Positions 32,862-42,740 of a stretch of 64,000 nucleotides of DNA are shown one piece after another. The stretch is taken from assembly GCF_000384475.1 (NCBI RefSeq), contig NZ_ARWB01000001.1, forward strand, positions 1,158,176 to 1,222,175. The letters run 5' to 3'. This DNA comes from Methylopila sp. M107. GTDB lineage: Bacteria > Pseudomonadota > Alphaproteobacteria > Rhizobiales > Methylopilaceae. The translations under genes and the position numbers were made by a program. How positions within the stretch are numbered: position 1 is the stretch's first letter; every line of letters starts with the position of its first letter. A model generated the notes under the pieces. The model worked only from the letters and a program-made list of their open reading frames with translations. It was not told the DNA's origin and searched no databases.

Positions 32862-33284
32862 ATGGCCCTCGAGCGCACCTTCTCGATCATCAAGCCCGAC
32901 GCGACCCGCCGCAACATCACCGGCAAGATCGTGTCCTACATCGAGGCCGCCGGCCTGCGCGTCATCGCGCAGAAGCGCCTGCATCTCACCAAGGAGCAGG
33001 CCGAGGGCTTCTACGCCGTCCACAAGGAGCGGCCGTTCTTCAACGACCTCGTCGCCTTCATGATCTCGGGCCCGGTCGTGGTCCAGGCGCTCGAGGGCGA
33101 GAACGCGATCGCCAAGTATCGCGAGGTGATGGGCGCGACCAATCCGGCCAACGCCGCCGCCGGCACCATCCGCAAGGACTTCGCCGAATCGATCGAGGCG
33201 AACTCTGTGCACGGTTCGGACGCTCCGGAGACCGCCAAGGAAGAGATCGCCTACTTCTTCACCGACAAAGAAATCGTCGGCTGA
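32862..33284 (+). CDS. ndk: Nucleoside diphosphate kinase
   Basis: A 140-residue enzyme that transfers phosphate between nucleoside tri- and diphosphates. The start [17 protein letters not shown] and the phosphohistidine His117 in [12 protein letters not shown] are diagnostic, and length is normal. The upstream gap to the DinB-like gene (32618-32861) shows a purine-rich AAAAGACAAGG site before the ATG and no gene. A strong hairpin follows the stop. Together with dgt and purMN it contributes to nucleotide balance. Confidence 0.97.
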   Translation: MALERTFSIIKPDATRRNITGKIVSYIEAAGLRVIAQKRLHLTKEQAEGFYAVHKERPFFNDLVAFMISGPVVVQALEGENAIAKYREVMGATNPANAAAGTIRKDFAESIEANSVHGSDAPETAKEEIAYFFTDKEIVG

Positions 33285-33324
33285 GCGAAAACACAGGCGC
33301 ATTCGCCTCTCAGGTATGCATGAT

Positions 33325-33357
33325 CCCAATCGGCTGACCGCGGGTCGGCCGATTGGG
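33325..33357. terminator. Long hairpin between ndk and the first terC
   Basis: CCCAATCGGC (33325-33334) pairs with GCCGATTGGG (33348-33357); inside, a T-G wobble and GACC/GGTC extend the stem to about 15 bp around a three-base loop. It is 40 bases after the ndk stop and 78 bases before the terC start. It lacks a T-run, so it may be an end-stabilising structure for ndk or a leader element for terC rather than a classical terminator. Confidence 0.5.
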
Positions 33358-33434
33358 ACACGCTCCAGCCGGAGCGCCCCGCCTCGCTCCGTCCGTGTCC
33401 GCGGGCGGGCAGGGGACCTTGGGAGACGCCCCTC

Positions 33435-34136
33435 ATGACTTTCGGCTCCGCCGAATGGCTCGCCCTCGGCGAGATCATCTGGATCAACGCGCTGCTGTCC
33501 GGCGACAACGCCGTCGTCATCGCGATGGCCTGCCGCTCGCTGCCGGGGCCGCAGCGAAAGTTCGGCATGATCGCCGGCGCCGGCGTCGCGATCGGCCTGC
33601 GCCTCCTGTTCACGGCGATCATCGTGCGGCTGCTCGGCGTGCCGTATCTGAAGATCTTCGGCGCGCTCGCGCTGCTCTATATCGCGGTCGACCTCATCGG
33701 TCCGCAGGGCGCGGAGGACGAGCAGGGCGTCAAGGGCCATGACAGCCTCTGGCGCGCGGTGATGACGATCGCGATCGCCGACGTCGTCATGAGCCTCGAC
33801 AACGTCATCGCCATCGCAGGCGTCGCGGGAGACCATTTCGGGCTGCTTGTTCTCGGACTTGTGATCTCGGTTCCCATGATCATCGCGGGCAGCGCCGTCA
33901 TTCTCGCCATAATGGACAAGTTCCCGGTCATCGTTTGGGCCGGGGCGGCGCTGCTCGGCTACGTCGCCGGCGAGATGATCGTGTCGGACAAGGCGCTCGA
34001 GGACCGGTTCGGAGGCGTTTACGTCCACAGCTGGGAAACCACTGCGGCGGTGACGCTCGCGGTCGTCGTGGTTCTGGTCGGCTGGCTGATGCGTCGCGTG
34101 AAGGGGCGCAACAAGATCGAGCGTCCGTCTGGTTGA
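33435..34136 (+). CDS. TerC family membrane protein (YjbE type), copy 1
   Basis: A 233-residue protein with seven membrane segments. The two TerC signatures are LLSGDNAVVIAMA in the first helix region and VMSLDNVIAIAG in the fourth; their Asp residues are proposed metal ligands. TerC proteins are implicated in manganese export and in metallation of exported proteins. A second, clearly homologous gene follows after 81 bases. I looked for the manganese riboswitch that often precedes such genes and did not see its consensus. ATG at 33435, with CTTGGGAGA upstream. Confidence 0.9.
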   Translation: MTFGSAEWLALGEIIWINALLSGDNAVVIAMACRSLPGPQRKFGMIAGAGVAIGLRLLFTAIIVRLLGVPYLKIFGALALLYIAVDLIGPQGAEDEQGVKGHDSLWRAVMTIAIADVVMSLDNVIAIAGVAGDHFGLLVLGLVISVPMIIAGSAVILAIMDKFPVIVWAGAALLGYVAGEMIVSDKALEDRFGGVYVHSWETTAAVTLAVVVVLVGWLMRRVKGRNKIERPSG

Positions 34137-34217
34137 CAGGTTCCCGCCAGACCCGGCGTGTAGAACCGGCGAAATAACATAAGTTCCGCGGCGACGCGGG
34201 CTCTCGGGAGGCAGCGC

Positions 34218-34985
34218 ATGGAATTCAACTTCGCCTTTGACCAGCCGGCGTTCTGGGTCGGGCTGATGCAGATCATCTGGATCGATCTGCTCCTGTCCGG
34301 CGACAACGCCGTCGTCATCGCGCTCGCCTGCCGCAAGCTGCCGGCCCACCAGCGCAAGATGGGCATCCTGCTCGGCGCAGGCGCTGCGGTCGGGCTGCGC
34401 ATCATCTTCGCCTTCTTCATCACCTTCCTGCTGGGCGTTCCGTTCCTGAAGATCGCCGGCGGCGTGCTGCTGTTCTGGATCGCCATCAAGCTCGCGACCG
34501 ACGAGCACGAAGAGCATTCCGACGTCGCCGCGAGCGAGAATCTCTGGGGCGCGGTGCGGACCATCGCGATCGCCGACGCGGTGATGAGCCTCGACAACGT
34601 GGTCGCGATCGCGGCCGCCGCGAAGGGCCACCCAGAACTGTTCATCTTCGGCCTGCTGCTGACCATCCCGCTGATCATCGCAGGCTCGACCCTGCTCAGC
34701 GCGATCCTGCAGAAGTATCCGATCCTGGTGTGGCTCGGCGCCGCGCTGCTCGGCTGGATCGCGGGCGAGATGATCGTCAACGACGTCTACGCCATCAGCT
34801 TCTTCCAGGGCCTCGACCCGTCCTATGTGGTCGCGGATGCGGAACATGCCGGACAATTCACGACCGTGAAGTGGATCCACTACACGGCGGCCGCCATCGG
34901 CGCGGCGATCGTGCTGCTGATCGCCTTCGCGCTGAAGCGTCGCAAACACGCGACCGCCGAAGGCACGGTCAAGGACGCCTCGTGA
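34218..34985 (+). CDS. TerC family membrane protein (YjbE type), copy 2
   Basis: A 255-residue paralogue of the gene just upstream, with the same signatures (LLSGDNAVVIALA and VMSLDNVVAIAA) and the same C-terminal GAALLGWIAGEMIVND segment. It differs in a longer loop after helix 6 (YAISFFQGLDPSYVVADAEH) and a basic tail (LKRRKHATAEG). CGGGAGG precedes the ATG at 34218. Tandem arrangement suggests a gene duplication and possible hetero-oligomers or different metals. It ends at a bidirectional terminator. Confidence 0.9.
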   Translation: MEFNFAFDQPAFWVGLMQIIWIDLLLSGDNAVVIALACRKLPAHQRKMGILLGAGAAVGLRIIFAFFITFLLGVPFLKIAGGVLLFWIAIKLATDEHEEHSDVAASENLWGAVRTIAIADAVMSLDNVVAIAAAAKGHPELFIFGLLLTIPLIIAGSTLLSAILQKYPILVWLGAALLGWIAGEMIVNDVYAISFFQGLDPSYVVADAEHAGQFTTVKWIHYTAAAIGAAIVLLIAFALKRRKHATAEGTVKDAS

Positions 34986-35008
34986 TCGTCGGCGAGGCTT
35001 GAAACAAC

Positions 35009-35039
35009 GAGGGGCGCGGCGAAAGCCGCGCCCCTCTTC
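35009..35039. terminator. Bidirectional terminator between terC and purN
   Basis: GAGGGGCGCGGC (35009-35020) and GCCGCGCCCCTC (35025-35036) make a perfect 12-bp stem capped by a GAAA tetraloop, followed by TTCGTTT on the plus strand. It separates two convergent genes. Confidence 0.8.
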
Positions 35040-35063
35040 GTTTCCAGACCCGCAATAGCCCGG

Positions 35064-35714
35064 TCAGGGCCAGATCAGCGCCGGCGGCTCGTCGGCGGCG
35101 CTCGCCGTCGTGACGCGGCCGTCCACAAGCCTCGCCTCGCCCCTGGCCCACGCCGCAAGGGCCCGCGGATAGAGACGGTGCTCGGCCGCGAGCACGCGGG
35201 CCGCGAGAGCGTCTTCGTCGTCGCCGTCGAGCACCGGCACCGCCGCCTGGGCGATGATCGGGCCTGCGTCCATCTCGGCCGTCACGAGATGCACCGTGCA
35301 GCCGTGGAGCTTCACGCCGGTCTTGAGCGCCCGCGCATGGGTGTCGAGGCCCTTGAAACTCGGCAGGAGGGCAGGGTGGATGTTGAGCATCCGACCCTCC
35401 CATTTCTCGATAAAGCCCGGCGTCAGCAGGCGCAGGAAGCCAGCGAAGCAGACGATGTCGGGCGCGACGCGCCGGAGCTCCGCGTCGAGCGCGGCGTCGA
35501 ACTCTTCGCGGGACGCGAACGCCTTGTGGTCGACGACCGCCGTCGGCACGCCCGCCCGCTCGGCGATCGCGAGCGCGCCGGCGTTCGGCCGGTTCGATAT
35601 GACGGCTGCGATCTCGGCCGGGAAATCGGGCTGGGCCGCGGCGTCGATCAGCGCCGCCATGTTCGAGCCGCGTCCCGAGACGAGGACGGCGACGCGGCTG
35701 CGAGGCGCCGGCAT
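35064..35714 (-). CDS. purN: Phosphoribosylglycinamide formyltransferase
   Basis: A 216-residue enzyme that adds a formyl group to GAR, step 3 of purine synthesis, using 10-formyltetrahydrofolate. Diagnostic segments are VLVSGRGSNMAALIDA near the start, the catalytic Asn/His in MLNIHPALLPSFKG, and the conserved Asp in VTAEMDAGPIIAQA. Its start codon overlaps the purM stop by one base (TGATG on the minus strand), so the two are translated together. Confidence 0.96.
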   Translation of the reverse strand: MPAPRSRVAVLVSGRGSNMAALIDAAAQPDFPAEIAAVISNRPNAGALAIAERAGVPTAVVDHKAFASREEFDAALDAELRRVAPDIVCFAGFLRLLTPGFIEKWEGRMLNIHPALLPSFKGLDTHARALKTGVKLHGCTVHLVTAEMDAGPIIAQAAVPVLDGDDEDALAARVLAAEHRLYPRALAAWARGEARLVDGRVTTASAADEPPALIWP

Positions 35715-36793
35715 CAGAAGCCGAGCGAGCCGGAGAAGGCGACGGGCTCCTCGGAGGCCGACCGCGCCACGATCTTGCCGACGCGCGCGACCGTCTCGCC
35801 CTGTTCGGACAGAACTTCAGCGACCGTGCCGGCGTCTTCCGAGGCGACGACGACCACCATGCCGACCCCGCAGTTGAAGGCGCGCAGCATCTCGGCCTCG
35901 GCCACCCCGCCGGTCCTGGCGAGCCAGCCGAACACCGGCGGCGCGGAAATCCGCGACAGGTCGATGTCCGCGCCGAGGCCGTCGGGGAGCACGCGCGGCA
36001 GATTGTCGGGGAGGCCGCCGCCGGTGATGTGCGCGAGCGCCTTCACGCCGCCGGTCTTCAGCGCCGCGAGCAGGGGCTTCACATAGATGCGGGTCGGCTC
36101 CAGCAGCGCGCGGCCGAGCGTGGTCTCCGTCGCGAACGGGGCGGGGGCGTCGTAGCCGAGGCCTGAGCGCGCGACGATGCGGCGGGCGAGCGAATAGCCG
36201 TTCGAATGGACGCCCGAGGAGGCGAGCGCGAGCAGCACGTCGCCGGCCTTGACGTCGCGGCGCGGCAGCAGCGTCCCGCGCTCGGCGGCGCCGACCGCGA
36301 AGCCCGCGAGGTCGTAGTCGCCGTCGGCGTACATGCCGGGCATTTCAGCCGTCTCGCCGCCGACCAGCGCGCAGCCGGCCTGCTTGCAGCCCTCGGCGAT
36401 GCCCGCCACTACCTCGAAGGCGACGTCGCCCGAAAGTTTTCCGCAGGCGAAATAGTCGAGGAAGAACAGCGGCTCGGCGCCCTGCACCACGACGTCGTTG
36501 ACCGACATGGCGACGAGGTCGATCCCGATCGTGTCGTGCACGCCGGTCTCGATCGCTATTTTGAGCTTGGTTCCGACGCCGTCATTGGCGGCGACCAGCA
36601 CCGGATCCTTGAACCCCGCGGCCTTGAGATCGAACAGCCCGCCGAAGCCGCCGATCTCGGCGTCGGCGCCGGGGCGGCGGGTGGCGCGCACGACGCCCTT
36701 CAGCCGGCCCACCAGCGCATTGCCGGCCTCAATGTCGACGCCGGCCTCCGCATAGGTCAGGCCCGTGGGCGCGCTTGTGTCTTGGCCGGCCAT
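35714..36793 (-). CDS. purM: Phosphoribosylformylglycinamidine cyclo-ligase
   Basis: A 359-residue AIR synthetase, step 5 of purine synthesis. The family segments are [19 protein letters not shown], the ATP-binding loop [14 protein letters not shown], the signature [14 protein letters not shown] and [17 protein letters not shown] chose the ATG at 36793 because CGGAG precedes it and homologues start near MAGQ or MSxQ; the frame continues upstream through the divergent promoter without similarity. The purM-purN pair faces away from perM. Confidence 0.96.
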   Translation of the reverse strand: MAGQDTSAPTGLTYAEAGVDIEAGNALVGRLKGVVRATRRPGADAEIGGFGGLFDLKAAGFKDPVLVAANDGVGTKLKIAIETGVHDTIGIDLVAMSVNDVVVQGAEPLFFLDYFACGKLSGDVAFEVVAGIAEGCKQAGCALVGGETAEMPGMYADGDYDLAGFAVGAAERGTLLPRRDVKAGDVLLALASSGVHSNGYSLARRIVARSGLGYDAPAPFATETTLGRALLEPTRIYVKPLLAALKTGGVKALAHITGGGLPDNLPRVLPDGLGADIDLSRISAPPVFGWLARTGGVAEAEMLRAFNCGVGMVVVVASEDAGTVAEVLSEQGETVARVGKIVARSASEEPVAFSGSLGF

Positions 36794-37015
36794 CTCGGCT
36801 CCGATGTCAGGATCGCGCCCGCTTAGACCGAGCGGGCCCCGCGCGCAACAGAAGCTGCGCCTACGGGGCGGTCTGGCCGTGTATGGCGCGGCCGAATGTC
36901 CGCCGGGGCCCCGAGTTCGCCGCGCGCGCCTTGACGCTCGGGCGCGCCGCACCCCAATTGCAGGTGAGGTCGATCGATGATCGACGCGGCGCGAGCTATG
37001 CGAGGAAATCGGGCG

Positions 37016-38182
37016 ATGACGTTGCAACGCCAGGCCCTGTTCTGGCTCGGCGCCCTCGCGGGCCTCGCGCTGTTCCTCTACCTGTTTTCCGGCATCCTGC
37101 TGCCGTTCGTGGCGGGGCTCGCGCTCGCTTATCTGCTCGATCCGCTGGCCGACCGGCTGGAGCGCCTTGGCCTGCCGCGGGTCTGGGCGACCGTCGCCAT
37201 CCTGATCGCCGTCGTGCTGATCCTCGTGCTGGTCGTCATGCTAATCGCGCCGGTGCTCGGCGGGCAGCTGTCGAACTTCATCAAGAACATGCCGGCGCTT
37301 GTCCGAAAGCTTCAGGACCTGATCGCCGGGCAGAACCAGCAATGGCTGGAGGGCATGCTCGGGCAGGGCATCGACCAGATCAAGGAGCAGCTCGGCTCCA
37401 TCGTCTCGAAGGGCGTCGACTGGCTGACGACCTTCCTCGCCTCGCTCTGGACCGGCGGGCAGGCGATCGCCTCCGTGCTCAGCCTCCTGGTCGTGACCCC
37501 GGTGGTCGCGTTCTACATGCTGATCGACTGGGACCGCATGGTCGCCGCGATCGACGGCTGCGCGCCGGTCCGCCACAAGGAGACGATCCGCAAGCTCGCG
37601 CGCGAGATGGACGAGAGCATCGCGGGTTTCGTCCGCGGTCAGGCGCTGGTCTGCCTGATCCTCGGCACATTCTACGCCATCGCGCTTACCATGGTCGGCC
37701 TGAACTTCGGGCTGGTGATCGGGCTTGGGGCGGGCTTTATCGGCTTCATCCCGTTCGTGGGCTCGATCGCGGGGCTCTTGGTGTCGGTCGGCGTCGCGAT
37801 CGTGCAGTTCTGGCCTGACTGGACGATGGTCGCGCTGGTGCTCGGCATTTTCGTAGTCGGCCAGTTCGTCGAGGGCAACATCCTCCAGCCGCGGCTCGTC
37901 GGCCGCTCGGTCGGCCTCCATCCGGTGTGGCTGATGTTCGCGCTGGTCGCCTTCGGCTACCTGTTCGGCTTCGTCGGCCTGCTGGTCGCGGTGCCCCTTG
38001 CGGCCGCCGTCGGCGTGCTCTGCCGGTTCGGACTGCAGCGCTACCTCGAAAGCGCGTTCTACACCGGCGAGGGGCCCTACGCCGATGCGTTGCCGGGCGG
38101 GCTCAGCAGCCCGCCGCGGCTCGTAATGCCCGCCGCCCAGTCCGTCGTATCGACGGCCGCAAAGCCGGACGCAGGCGTCTGA
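37016..38182 (+). CDS. AI-2E family transporter (PerM-like)
   Basis: A 388-residue protein with about eight membrane segments of the AI-2E/PerM superfamily. Seen: two N-terminal segments ([40 protein letters not shown]), a soluble loop (residues 80-140), and five further segments with the family motif [20 protein letters not shown]. Despite its name, the substrate is seldom known; relatives move signals or ions. An in-frame ATG at 36977 with GGTGAGG upstream is a second possible start; I prefer 37016 with AGGAAA because the homologue start is MTLQRQ. It leads the perM-hdaA-ppk-ppx group. Confidence 0.85.
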   Translation: MTLQRQALFWLGALAGLALFLYLFSGILLPFVAGLALAYLLDPLADRLERLGLPRVWATVAILIAVVLILVLVVMLIAPVLGGQLSNFIKNMPALVRKLQDLIAGQNQQWLEGMLGQGIDQIKEQLGSIVSKGVDWLTTFLASLWTGGQAIASVLSLLVVTPVVAFYMLIDWDRMVAAIDGCAPVRHKETIRKLAREMDESIAGFVRGQALVCLILGTFYAIALTMVGLNFGLVIGLGAGFIGFIPFVGSIAGLLVSVGVAIVQFWPDWTMVALVLGIFVVGQFVEGNILQPRLVGRSVGLHPVWLMFALVAFGYLFGFVGLLVAVPLAAAVGVLCRFGLQRYLESAFYTGEGPYADALPGGLSSPPRLVMPAAQSVVSTAAKPDAGV

Positions 38183-38184
38183 TC

Positions 38185-38871
38185 GTGCCGCAGGAGACGC
38201 CGCGACAATATCCGCTCGATCTGCCCGTCGAGCCGCGGCTGGGCGCTGAGGATTATCTTGTCGGCCCGGCGAACCGTGCCGCGCACGCGCTCATCACCGG
38301 CTGGCCGGCCTGGCCCGACCGGATCGTCCTGCTGGTTGGCCCGGAAGGGGCGGGCAAGACGCATCTCGGCGCGATCTGGGCCGCGGCCAGCGGCGCCGCA
38401 GTCACGGCCGGCGCGGCGGCTGCGCTCGACCAGGCGCTCGGCGCGGACGAGCCGACGGTCCTGCTCGACGACTGCGACGCCGAAGACGCCGACGAGACGG
38501 CGCTGTTCCACCTCATGAACACCATCCGGGAGCGGCGCGGGTTTCTGCTCCTCACCGCCCGCGGCACGCCCAGCCTGCTCTGGCCCAGGCTGCCGGACCT
38601 CGCCTCGCGCGTCCGCGCGCTGCCGGTCGCCCGGCTCGACGCGCCTGACGAGACGACCGCGAAGGCGGTGCTGATCAAATTGCTGGACGACCGGCAGCTC
38701 AGGGTGGAGGCCGACGTGGTGGATTTCATCGCCCGCCGCACCGAGCGTTCGATTGGCGCGATCCGCGAACTCGTCAGGGCGATCGATCGCGAGTCGCTTG
38801 CAAGGGGCAGGGCTGTCGGGCGAGGACTGGCGTCAGACGTGCTGGCGCGGATCTGGGACAGGGGAGACTGA
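38185..38871 (+). CDS. hdaA: DnaA-related replication inhibitor HdaA
   Basis: A 228-residue AAA+ protein that works with the beta clamp to inactivate DnaA-ATP after initiation. The N-terminus PQETPRQYPLDLPVEPRLGA contains the clamp-binding motif (Q-x-x-L/F-type QYPLDL). Walker A is LVGPEGAGKTHL and Walker B is VLLDDCDAED. The domain order follows DnaA domain III without the DNA-binding domain IV. The start is GTG at 38185, two bases after the perM stop, and its stop abuts ppk. This order is conserved in the class. Confidence 0.9.
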   Translation: MPQETPRQYPLDLPVEPRLGAEDYLVGPANRAAHALITGWPAWPDRIVLLVGPEGAGKTHLGAIWAAASGAAVTAGAAAALDQALGADEPTVLLDDCDAEDADETALFHLMNTIRERRGFLLLTARGTPSLLWPRLPDLASRVRALPVARLDAPDETTAKAVLIKLLDDRQLRVEADVVDFIARRTERSIGAIRELVRAIDRESLARGRAVGRGLASDVLARIWDRGD

Positions 38872-41172
38872 ATGGCCGTTGCGAAGCCGTCACATGACCG
38901 TCGTATAGAGCCGGCTCTTCCCCGGCGGAGCGCTGCCGAGCGCCTGCCTGACGAGAGCGTCCCCGCCATGACCGAGAACGTCACCGAGACCCCCCGCGCC
39001 GCGGTCGCCGAAGCGCAGCTCGAAGCGCCCGACGCGCCTGAGTCCGCAGTCGAATCCGCCGACCCGGCGCGATTCGTGAACCGCGAGATTTCCTGGATCG
39101 GCTTCAATCGCCGCGTTCTGGAGGAGGCGTCGAACCTCAGCCATCCGGTTCTGGAGCAGCTGCGTTTCCTCTCGATCTCGGCCAACAATCTCGACGAGTT
39201 CTTCATGGTGCGCGTCGCCGGCCTTCGCGGGCAGGCGCGCAGCGGCCTCACCGAGCTCAGCCCCGACGGGCTGACGCCGATCGAGCAGCTGGCGCGGATC
39301 GGCGAGGTGGTTTCGTCGCTCGCGCATGACCAGCAGAAGCGCTGGCTCGAGCTGAAGGCGCAGATCGCCGAGACGGGCGTTCGCATCGTCGAGGGGCCGG
39401 AGCTGAAGAAGACCGAGAAGGTCTGGCTCGAAGACTATTTCCTGAACTACGTCTTCCCGATCCTCACGCCGCTCGCGGTCGATCCGGCGCATCCGTTCCC
39501 GTTCATCCCAAACCTCGGCTTCACGATCGCGCTGCTGCTCGCCCGCCAGGCGGACGGTCGGCCGCTCAACGCGCTGATCCGCCTGCCGGCGAAGATCGAG
39601 CGCTTCATCAAGCTGCCCGACGGCGACAAGGGCAATGTCCGCTTCATCAGCATGGAGCAGGTCATCGGCCTGTTCATCGGACGGCTGTTCCCCGGCTATG
39701 CGGTCTCGGCGCAGGCTGCGTTCCGCGTGATCCGCGACAGCGACCTCGAAGTCGAGGAAGAGGCCGAGGACCTCGTGCGCACCTTCGAGAGCGCGCTGAA
39801 GCGCCGCCGTCGCGGCTCGGTGATCCGGCTCGAGATCGAGAACACCATGCCGCCGGAGCTGCGCGCCTTCGTGGTCGCGGCGCTGAACGTCGCGGCCGAC
39901 GAGGTGTTCGTGGTCGATGGCATGCTGGCGCTGGGCGACCTCAGCCAGATCGTCTCGATCGACCGGCCGGACCTCAAGTTCAAGGCCTACAATTCGCGCT
40001 TCCCCGAGCGGATTCGCGAGCATGCCGGCGACGTCTTCGCGGCGATCCAGGAGAAGGACTTCATCGTCCATCATCCGTATGAGAGCTTCGACGCCGTCGT
40101 GCAGTTCCTGTTCCAGGCCGCGCGTGACCCGAACGTGGTGGCGATCAAGCAGACGCTCTATCGCACCTCGTCCGACAGCCCGATCGTCAAGGCGCTGGCG
40201 GAGGCCGCCGAAGCCGGCAAATCGGTGACGGCGCTGGTCGAGCTGAAGGCCCGCTTCGACGAGGAGGCCAACATCCGCTGGTCGCGCGACCTCGAGCGCG
40301 CGGGCGTGCAGGTGGTGTTCGGCTTCATCGAGCTGAAGACGCATTCAAAGCTCTCGCTGGTCGTGCGCCGCGAGGGCAAGGGTCTCAGAACCTACTGTCA
40401 TGTCGGCACCGGCAACTATCACCCGATCACCGCGCGCATCTACACGGACCTGTCGCTCTTCACCGACGACCCGGTGATCGGCCGCGACGTCGGGCGGCTG
40501 TTCAACTTCATCACCGGCTACGCCGAGCCGGACGAGTTGGAGGCGATGGCCGCCTCGCCGCACACGCTCCGCAAACGCTTCCTGCAGCATGTCGACGAGG
40601 AAATCGCCCACGCGAAGGCCGGCCGGCCGGCCGCGATCTGGGGCAAGTGCAACAGCCTGATCGACCCCAAGGTGATCGAGGCGCTCTACGCCGCGAGCGC
40701 GGCGGGCGTGCAGATCGACTTCGTGGTGCGCGGCATGTGTTCGCTGAGGCCCGGCGTGCCGGGACTGTCGGAGAACATCCGCGTGAAATCGATCGTCGGC
40801 CGGTTCCTCGAACACAGCCGGATATTCTGCTTCGGCAACGGCCACGGGCTTCCCTCGCCGCAGGCGCACGTTTACATCTCCTCCGCCGATCTCATGCAGC
40901 GCAATCTCGACCGGCGCGTCGAGGCGATGCTGCCGATCACCAACCCGACGGTGCACGAGCAGGTGCTCGACCAGATCATGGTGGCGAACCTGAAGGACAA
41001 TCAGCAGAGCTGGAAGGTGCTGCCCGACGGCACGTCGCGGCGGATCGCGCCTGCGGAAGGCGAGGAGCCGTTCAACGCGCACCAATACTTCATGACCAAT
41101 CCGAGCCTCTCGGGCCGCGGCAAATCGGTGAAGACGAGCTCGCCGCGCCGGCTTGCGAAGCGCGGTGGCTAA
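38872..41172 (+). CDS. ppk1: Polyphosphate kinase 1
   Basis: A 766-residue enzyme that makes polyphosphate from ATP. Domains seen: the N-terminal helical domain ([20 protein letters not shown] near residue 65), the head domain, and the two phospholipase D-like catalytic halves. The phosphorylated His lies in the conserved [20 protein letters not shown] segment, and the second His motif is in [19 protein letters not shown]. The ATG at 38872 follows the hdaA stop directly; a Met at residue 33 ([10 protein letters not shown]) is an alternative start. Its 3' end overlaps ppx by eight bases, pairing synthesis and breakdown of polyphosphate. Confidence 0.95.
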   Translation: MAVAKPSHDRRIEPALPRRSAAERLPDESVPAMTENVTETPRAAVAEAQLEAPDAPESAVESADPARFVNREISWIGFNRRVLEEASNLSHPVLEQLRFLSISANNLDEFFMVRVAGLRGQARSGLTELSPDGLTPIEQLARIGEVVSSLAHDQQKRWLELKAQIAETGVRIVEGPELKKTEKVWLEDYFLNYVFPILTPLAVDPAHPFPFIPNLGFTIALLLARQADGRPLNALIRLPAKIERFIKLPDGDKGNVRFISMEQVIGLFIGRLFPGYAVSAQAAFRVIRDSDLEVEEEAEDLVRTFESALKRRRRGSVIRLEIENTMPPELRAFVVAALNVAADEVFVVDGMLALGDLSQIVSIDRPDLKFKAYNSRFPERIREHAGDVFAAIQEKDFIVHHPYESFDAVVQFLFQAARDPNVVAIKQTLYRTSSDSPIVKALAEAAEAGKSVTALVELKARFDEEANIRWSRDLERAGVQVVFGFIELKTHSKLSLVVRREGKGLRTYCHVGTGNYHPITARIYTDLSLFTDDPVIGRDVGRLFNFITGYAEPDELEAMAASPHTLRKRFLQHVDEEIAHAKAGRPAAIWGKCNSLIDPKVIEALYAASAAGVQIDFVVRGMCSLRPGVPGLSENIRVKSIVGRFLEHSRIFCFGNGHGLPSPQAHVYISSADLMQRNLDRRVEAMLPITNPTVHEQVLDQIMVANLKDNQQSWKVLPDGTSRRIAPAEGEEPFNAHQYFMTNPSLSGRGKSVKTSSPRRLAKRGG

Positions 41173-42724
41173 GGCCGGCGTGACGGATGTCGAGAAAGCT
41201 GCGCCGCGCGCCGACAGGCATGCGCTGACGCCCGGCCGGCTGCCCTACGGGGCGCCGGTCGCGATCATCGACATCGGGTCGAACTCGGTGCGCCTCGTGG
41301 TCTATGAGGGCCTGTCGCGCAGCCCGACCGCAATGTTCAACGAAAAGGAGCTGTGCGGGCTCGGCCGTTCGGTCGCGCTCACCAACCGGCTCTCGGACGA
41401 GGCGGTCGCGCGGGCCCTATCCGCGCTGAAGCGCTTCAAGGCTCTCGCGGACGGTATGAGGGTCGGCCGCATCCACGTCCTCGCCACGGCCGCGGCGCGC
41501 GACGCCGACAACGGACCCGAGTTCATCAAACAGGCCGAGGAAATCTGCGGCGTCGCGGTCGAGCTGCTGTCGGGCAAGCGCGAGGCGCATCTTTCGGCCA
41601 TGGGCGTCGTGTCCGGCTTCTTCCGGCCGAACGGCGTGGTCGGCGACCTCGGCGGCGGCAGCCTGGAGCTGGTCGACGTCGCCAAGAAGCGGATCGGCGG
41701 CGGTATCACTTATCCGCTCGGCGGCATCCGCTTGCAGGACGTCTCGGACAAATCGATCAAGAAGGCCGACCGCATCGTCCGCGACGCGCTGGAGGCCTCG
41801 CCGCAGCTCGAAAAGCTGAAGGGGCGGACGTTCTACGCCGTCGGCGGCACCTGGCGCGGCATCGCGCATCTGCACATGGTGCAGAAGCACTACGCGCTCC
41901 ACGTGCTGCACGGCTACACGATCCCGGCCAAGGAGGCGCTGGAGTTCTGCCGCCTCGTCCGGCGCGTCGACGCCGACACGCTTCCGGCGGCGGGCGTCGT
42001 CTCGGCCGACCGCCGGCCGCTGCTCGCCTATGGCGCGCTCGTGCTCGAACACATCATCCGCATCGGCAAGCCCAAGGACGTCGTGCTGTCCGGCCTCGGC
42101 GTGCGCGAGGGCCTTCTCTACGAACTGCTCGACGAGGAGACCCGCCGCGAGGACGCGCTGCTCACCTCCGCGCGCGACCTCGGCTGGCTGCGCGCCCGCG
42201 CGCCGCGCCATGGCGACGACCTCGTCGAATGGACCGACCGGCTGTTCCGCGCGGTCGAGATCGAGGAGAACGCTGACGAGCGCCGCTGGCGCCACGCCGC
42301 CTGCCACCTGTCCGACCTCGCCTGGCGCGCCCATCCCGACTATCGCGGCGAGCAGGCGCTCGACGTCATCGCGCATGCGGCCTTCACGGGCGTCGACCAT
42401 CCGGGCCGCGCCTTCATGGCGCTCGCGATCTTCTACCGGCACATGGGCCTGCTCGACGACGAGGCGTCCCCTCGGATCCGCGAACTCGCCTCGACCCGCA
42501 TCCTCGACCGCGCCCGTACGCTCGGCGGCGCGATGCGGGTCGCTTATCTGGTTTCGGGCGCGGTGCCGGGCATCCTGCCGCGCGCGCCGCTGGCGATGAA
42601 GAGGGACGTGCTGACGCTCAAGCTCCCGAGCGAGCTCGGCGACCTCGCCAGCGACAAGCTGAAGAGCCGGCTCAACAAGCTCGGCAAGCTGCTCGGACGG
42701 TCGACGCAGGTGACGGTGGTCTGA
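41165..42724 (+). CDS. ppx: Exopolyphosphatase (Ppx/GppA family)
   Basis: A 519-residue enzyme that removes terminal phosphate from polyphosphate, and in some relatives hydrolyses pppGpp. The ASKHA fold shows the nucleotide loops [15 protein letters not shown] (residues 34-48) and [15 protein letters not shown]. The C-terminal 180 residues are an HD-type helical domain. The start is unclear: GTG at 41165, GTG at 41180 and TTG at 41153 are in frame. I chose 41165, which overlaps the ppk stop. Its stop lies 16 bases from that of the convergent rnd gene. Confidence 0.9.
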   Translation: MAKAGVTDVEKAAPRADRHALTPGRLPYGAPVAIIDIGSNSVRLVVYEGLSRSPTAMFNEKELCGLGRSVALTNRLSDEAVARALSALKRFKALADGMRVGRIHVLATAAARDADNGPEFIKQAEEICGVAVELLSGKREAHLSAMGVVSGFFRPNGVVGDLGGGSLELVDVAKKRIGGGITYPLGGIRLQDVSDKSIKKADRIVRDALEASPQLEKLKGRTFYAVGGTWRGIAHLHMVQKHYALHVLHGYTIPAKEALEFCRLVRRVDADTLPAAGVVSADRRPLLAYGALVLEHIIRIGKPKDVVLSGLGVREGLLYELLDEETRREDALLTSARDLGWLRARAPRHGDDLVEWTDRLFRAVEIEENADERRWRHAACHLSDLAWRAHPDYRGEQALDVIAHAAFTGVDHPGRAFMALAIFYRHMGLLDDEASPRIRELASTRILDRARTLGGAMRVAYLVSGAVPGILPRAPLAMKRDVLTLKLPSELGDLASDKLKSRLNKLGKLLGRSTQVTVV

Positions 42725-42740
42725 TCGCAGGGGAGGCGCG

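Noticed and set aside
33285-33434. Possible manganese (yybP-ykoY) riboswitch before terC
   Set aside because: The conserved GGGGAGUAG-type core and second motif were not found; only a simple hairpin is present.
32388-34949. An 853-codon frame antisense to the DinB-like gene, ndk and terC
   Set aside because: It crosses several genes on the other strand and has the composition of a shadow frame.
36794-37015. Start of the PerM-like protein at 36977
   Set aside because: Possible, since GGTGAGG precedes it, but the 13 extra residues ([13 protein letters not shown]) lack family similarity; 37016 was preferred.
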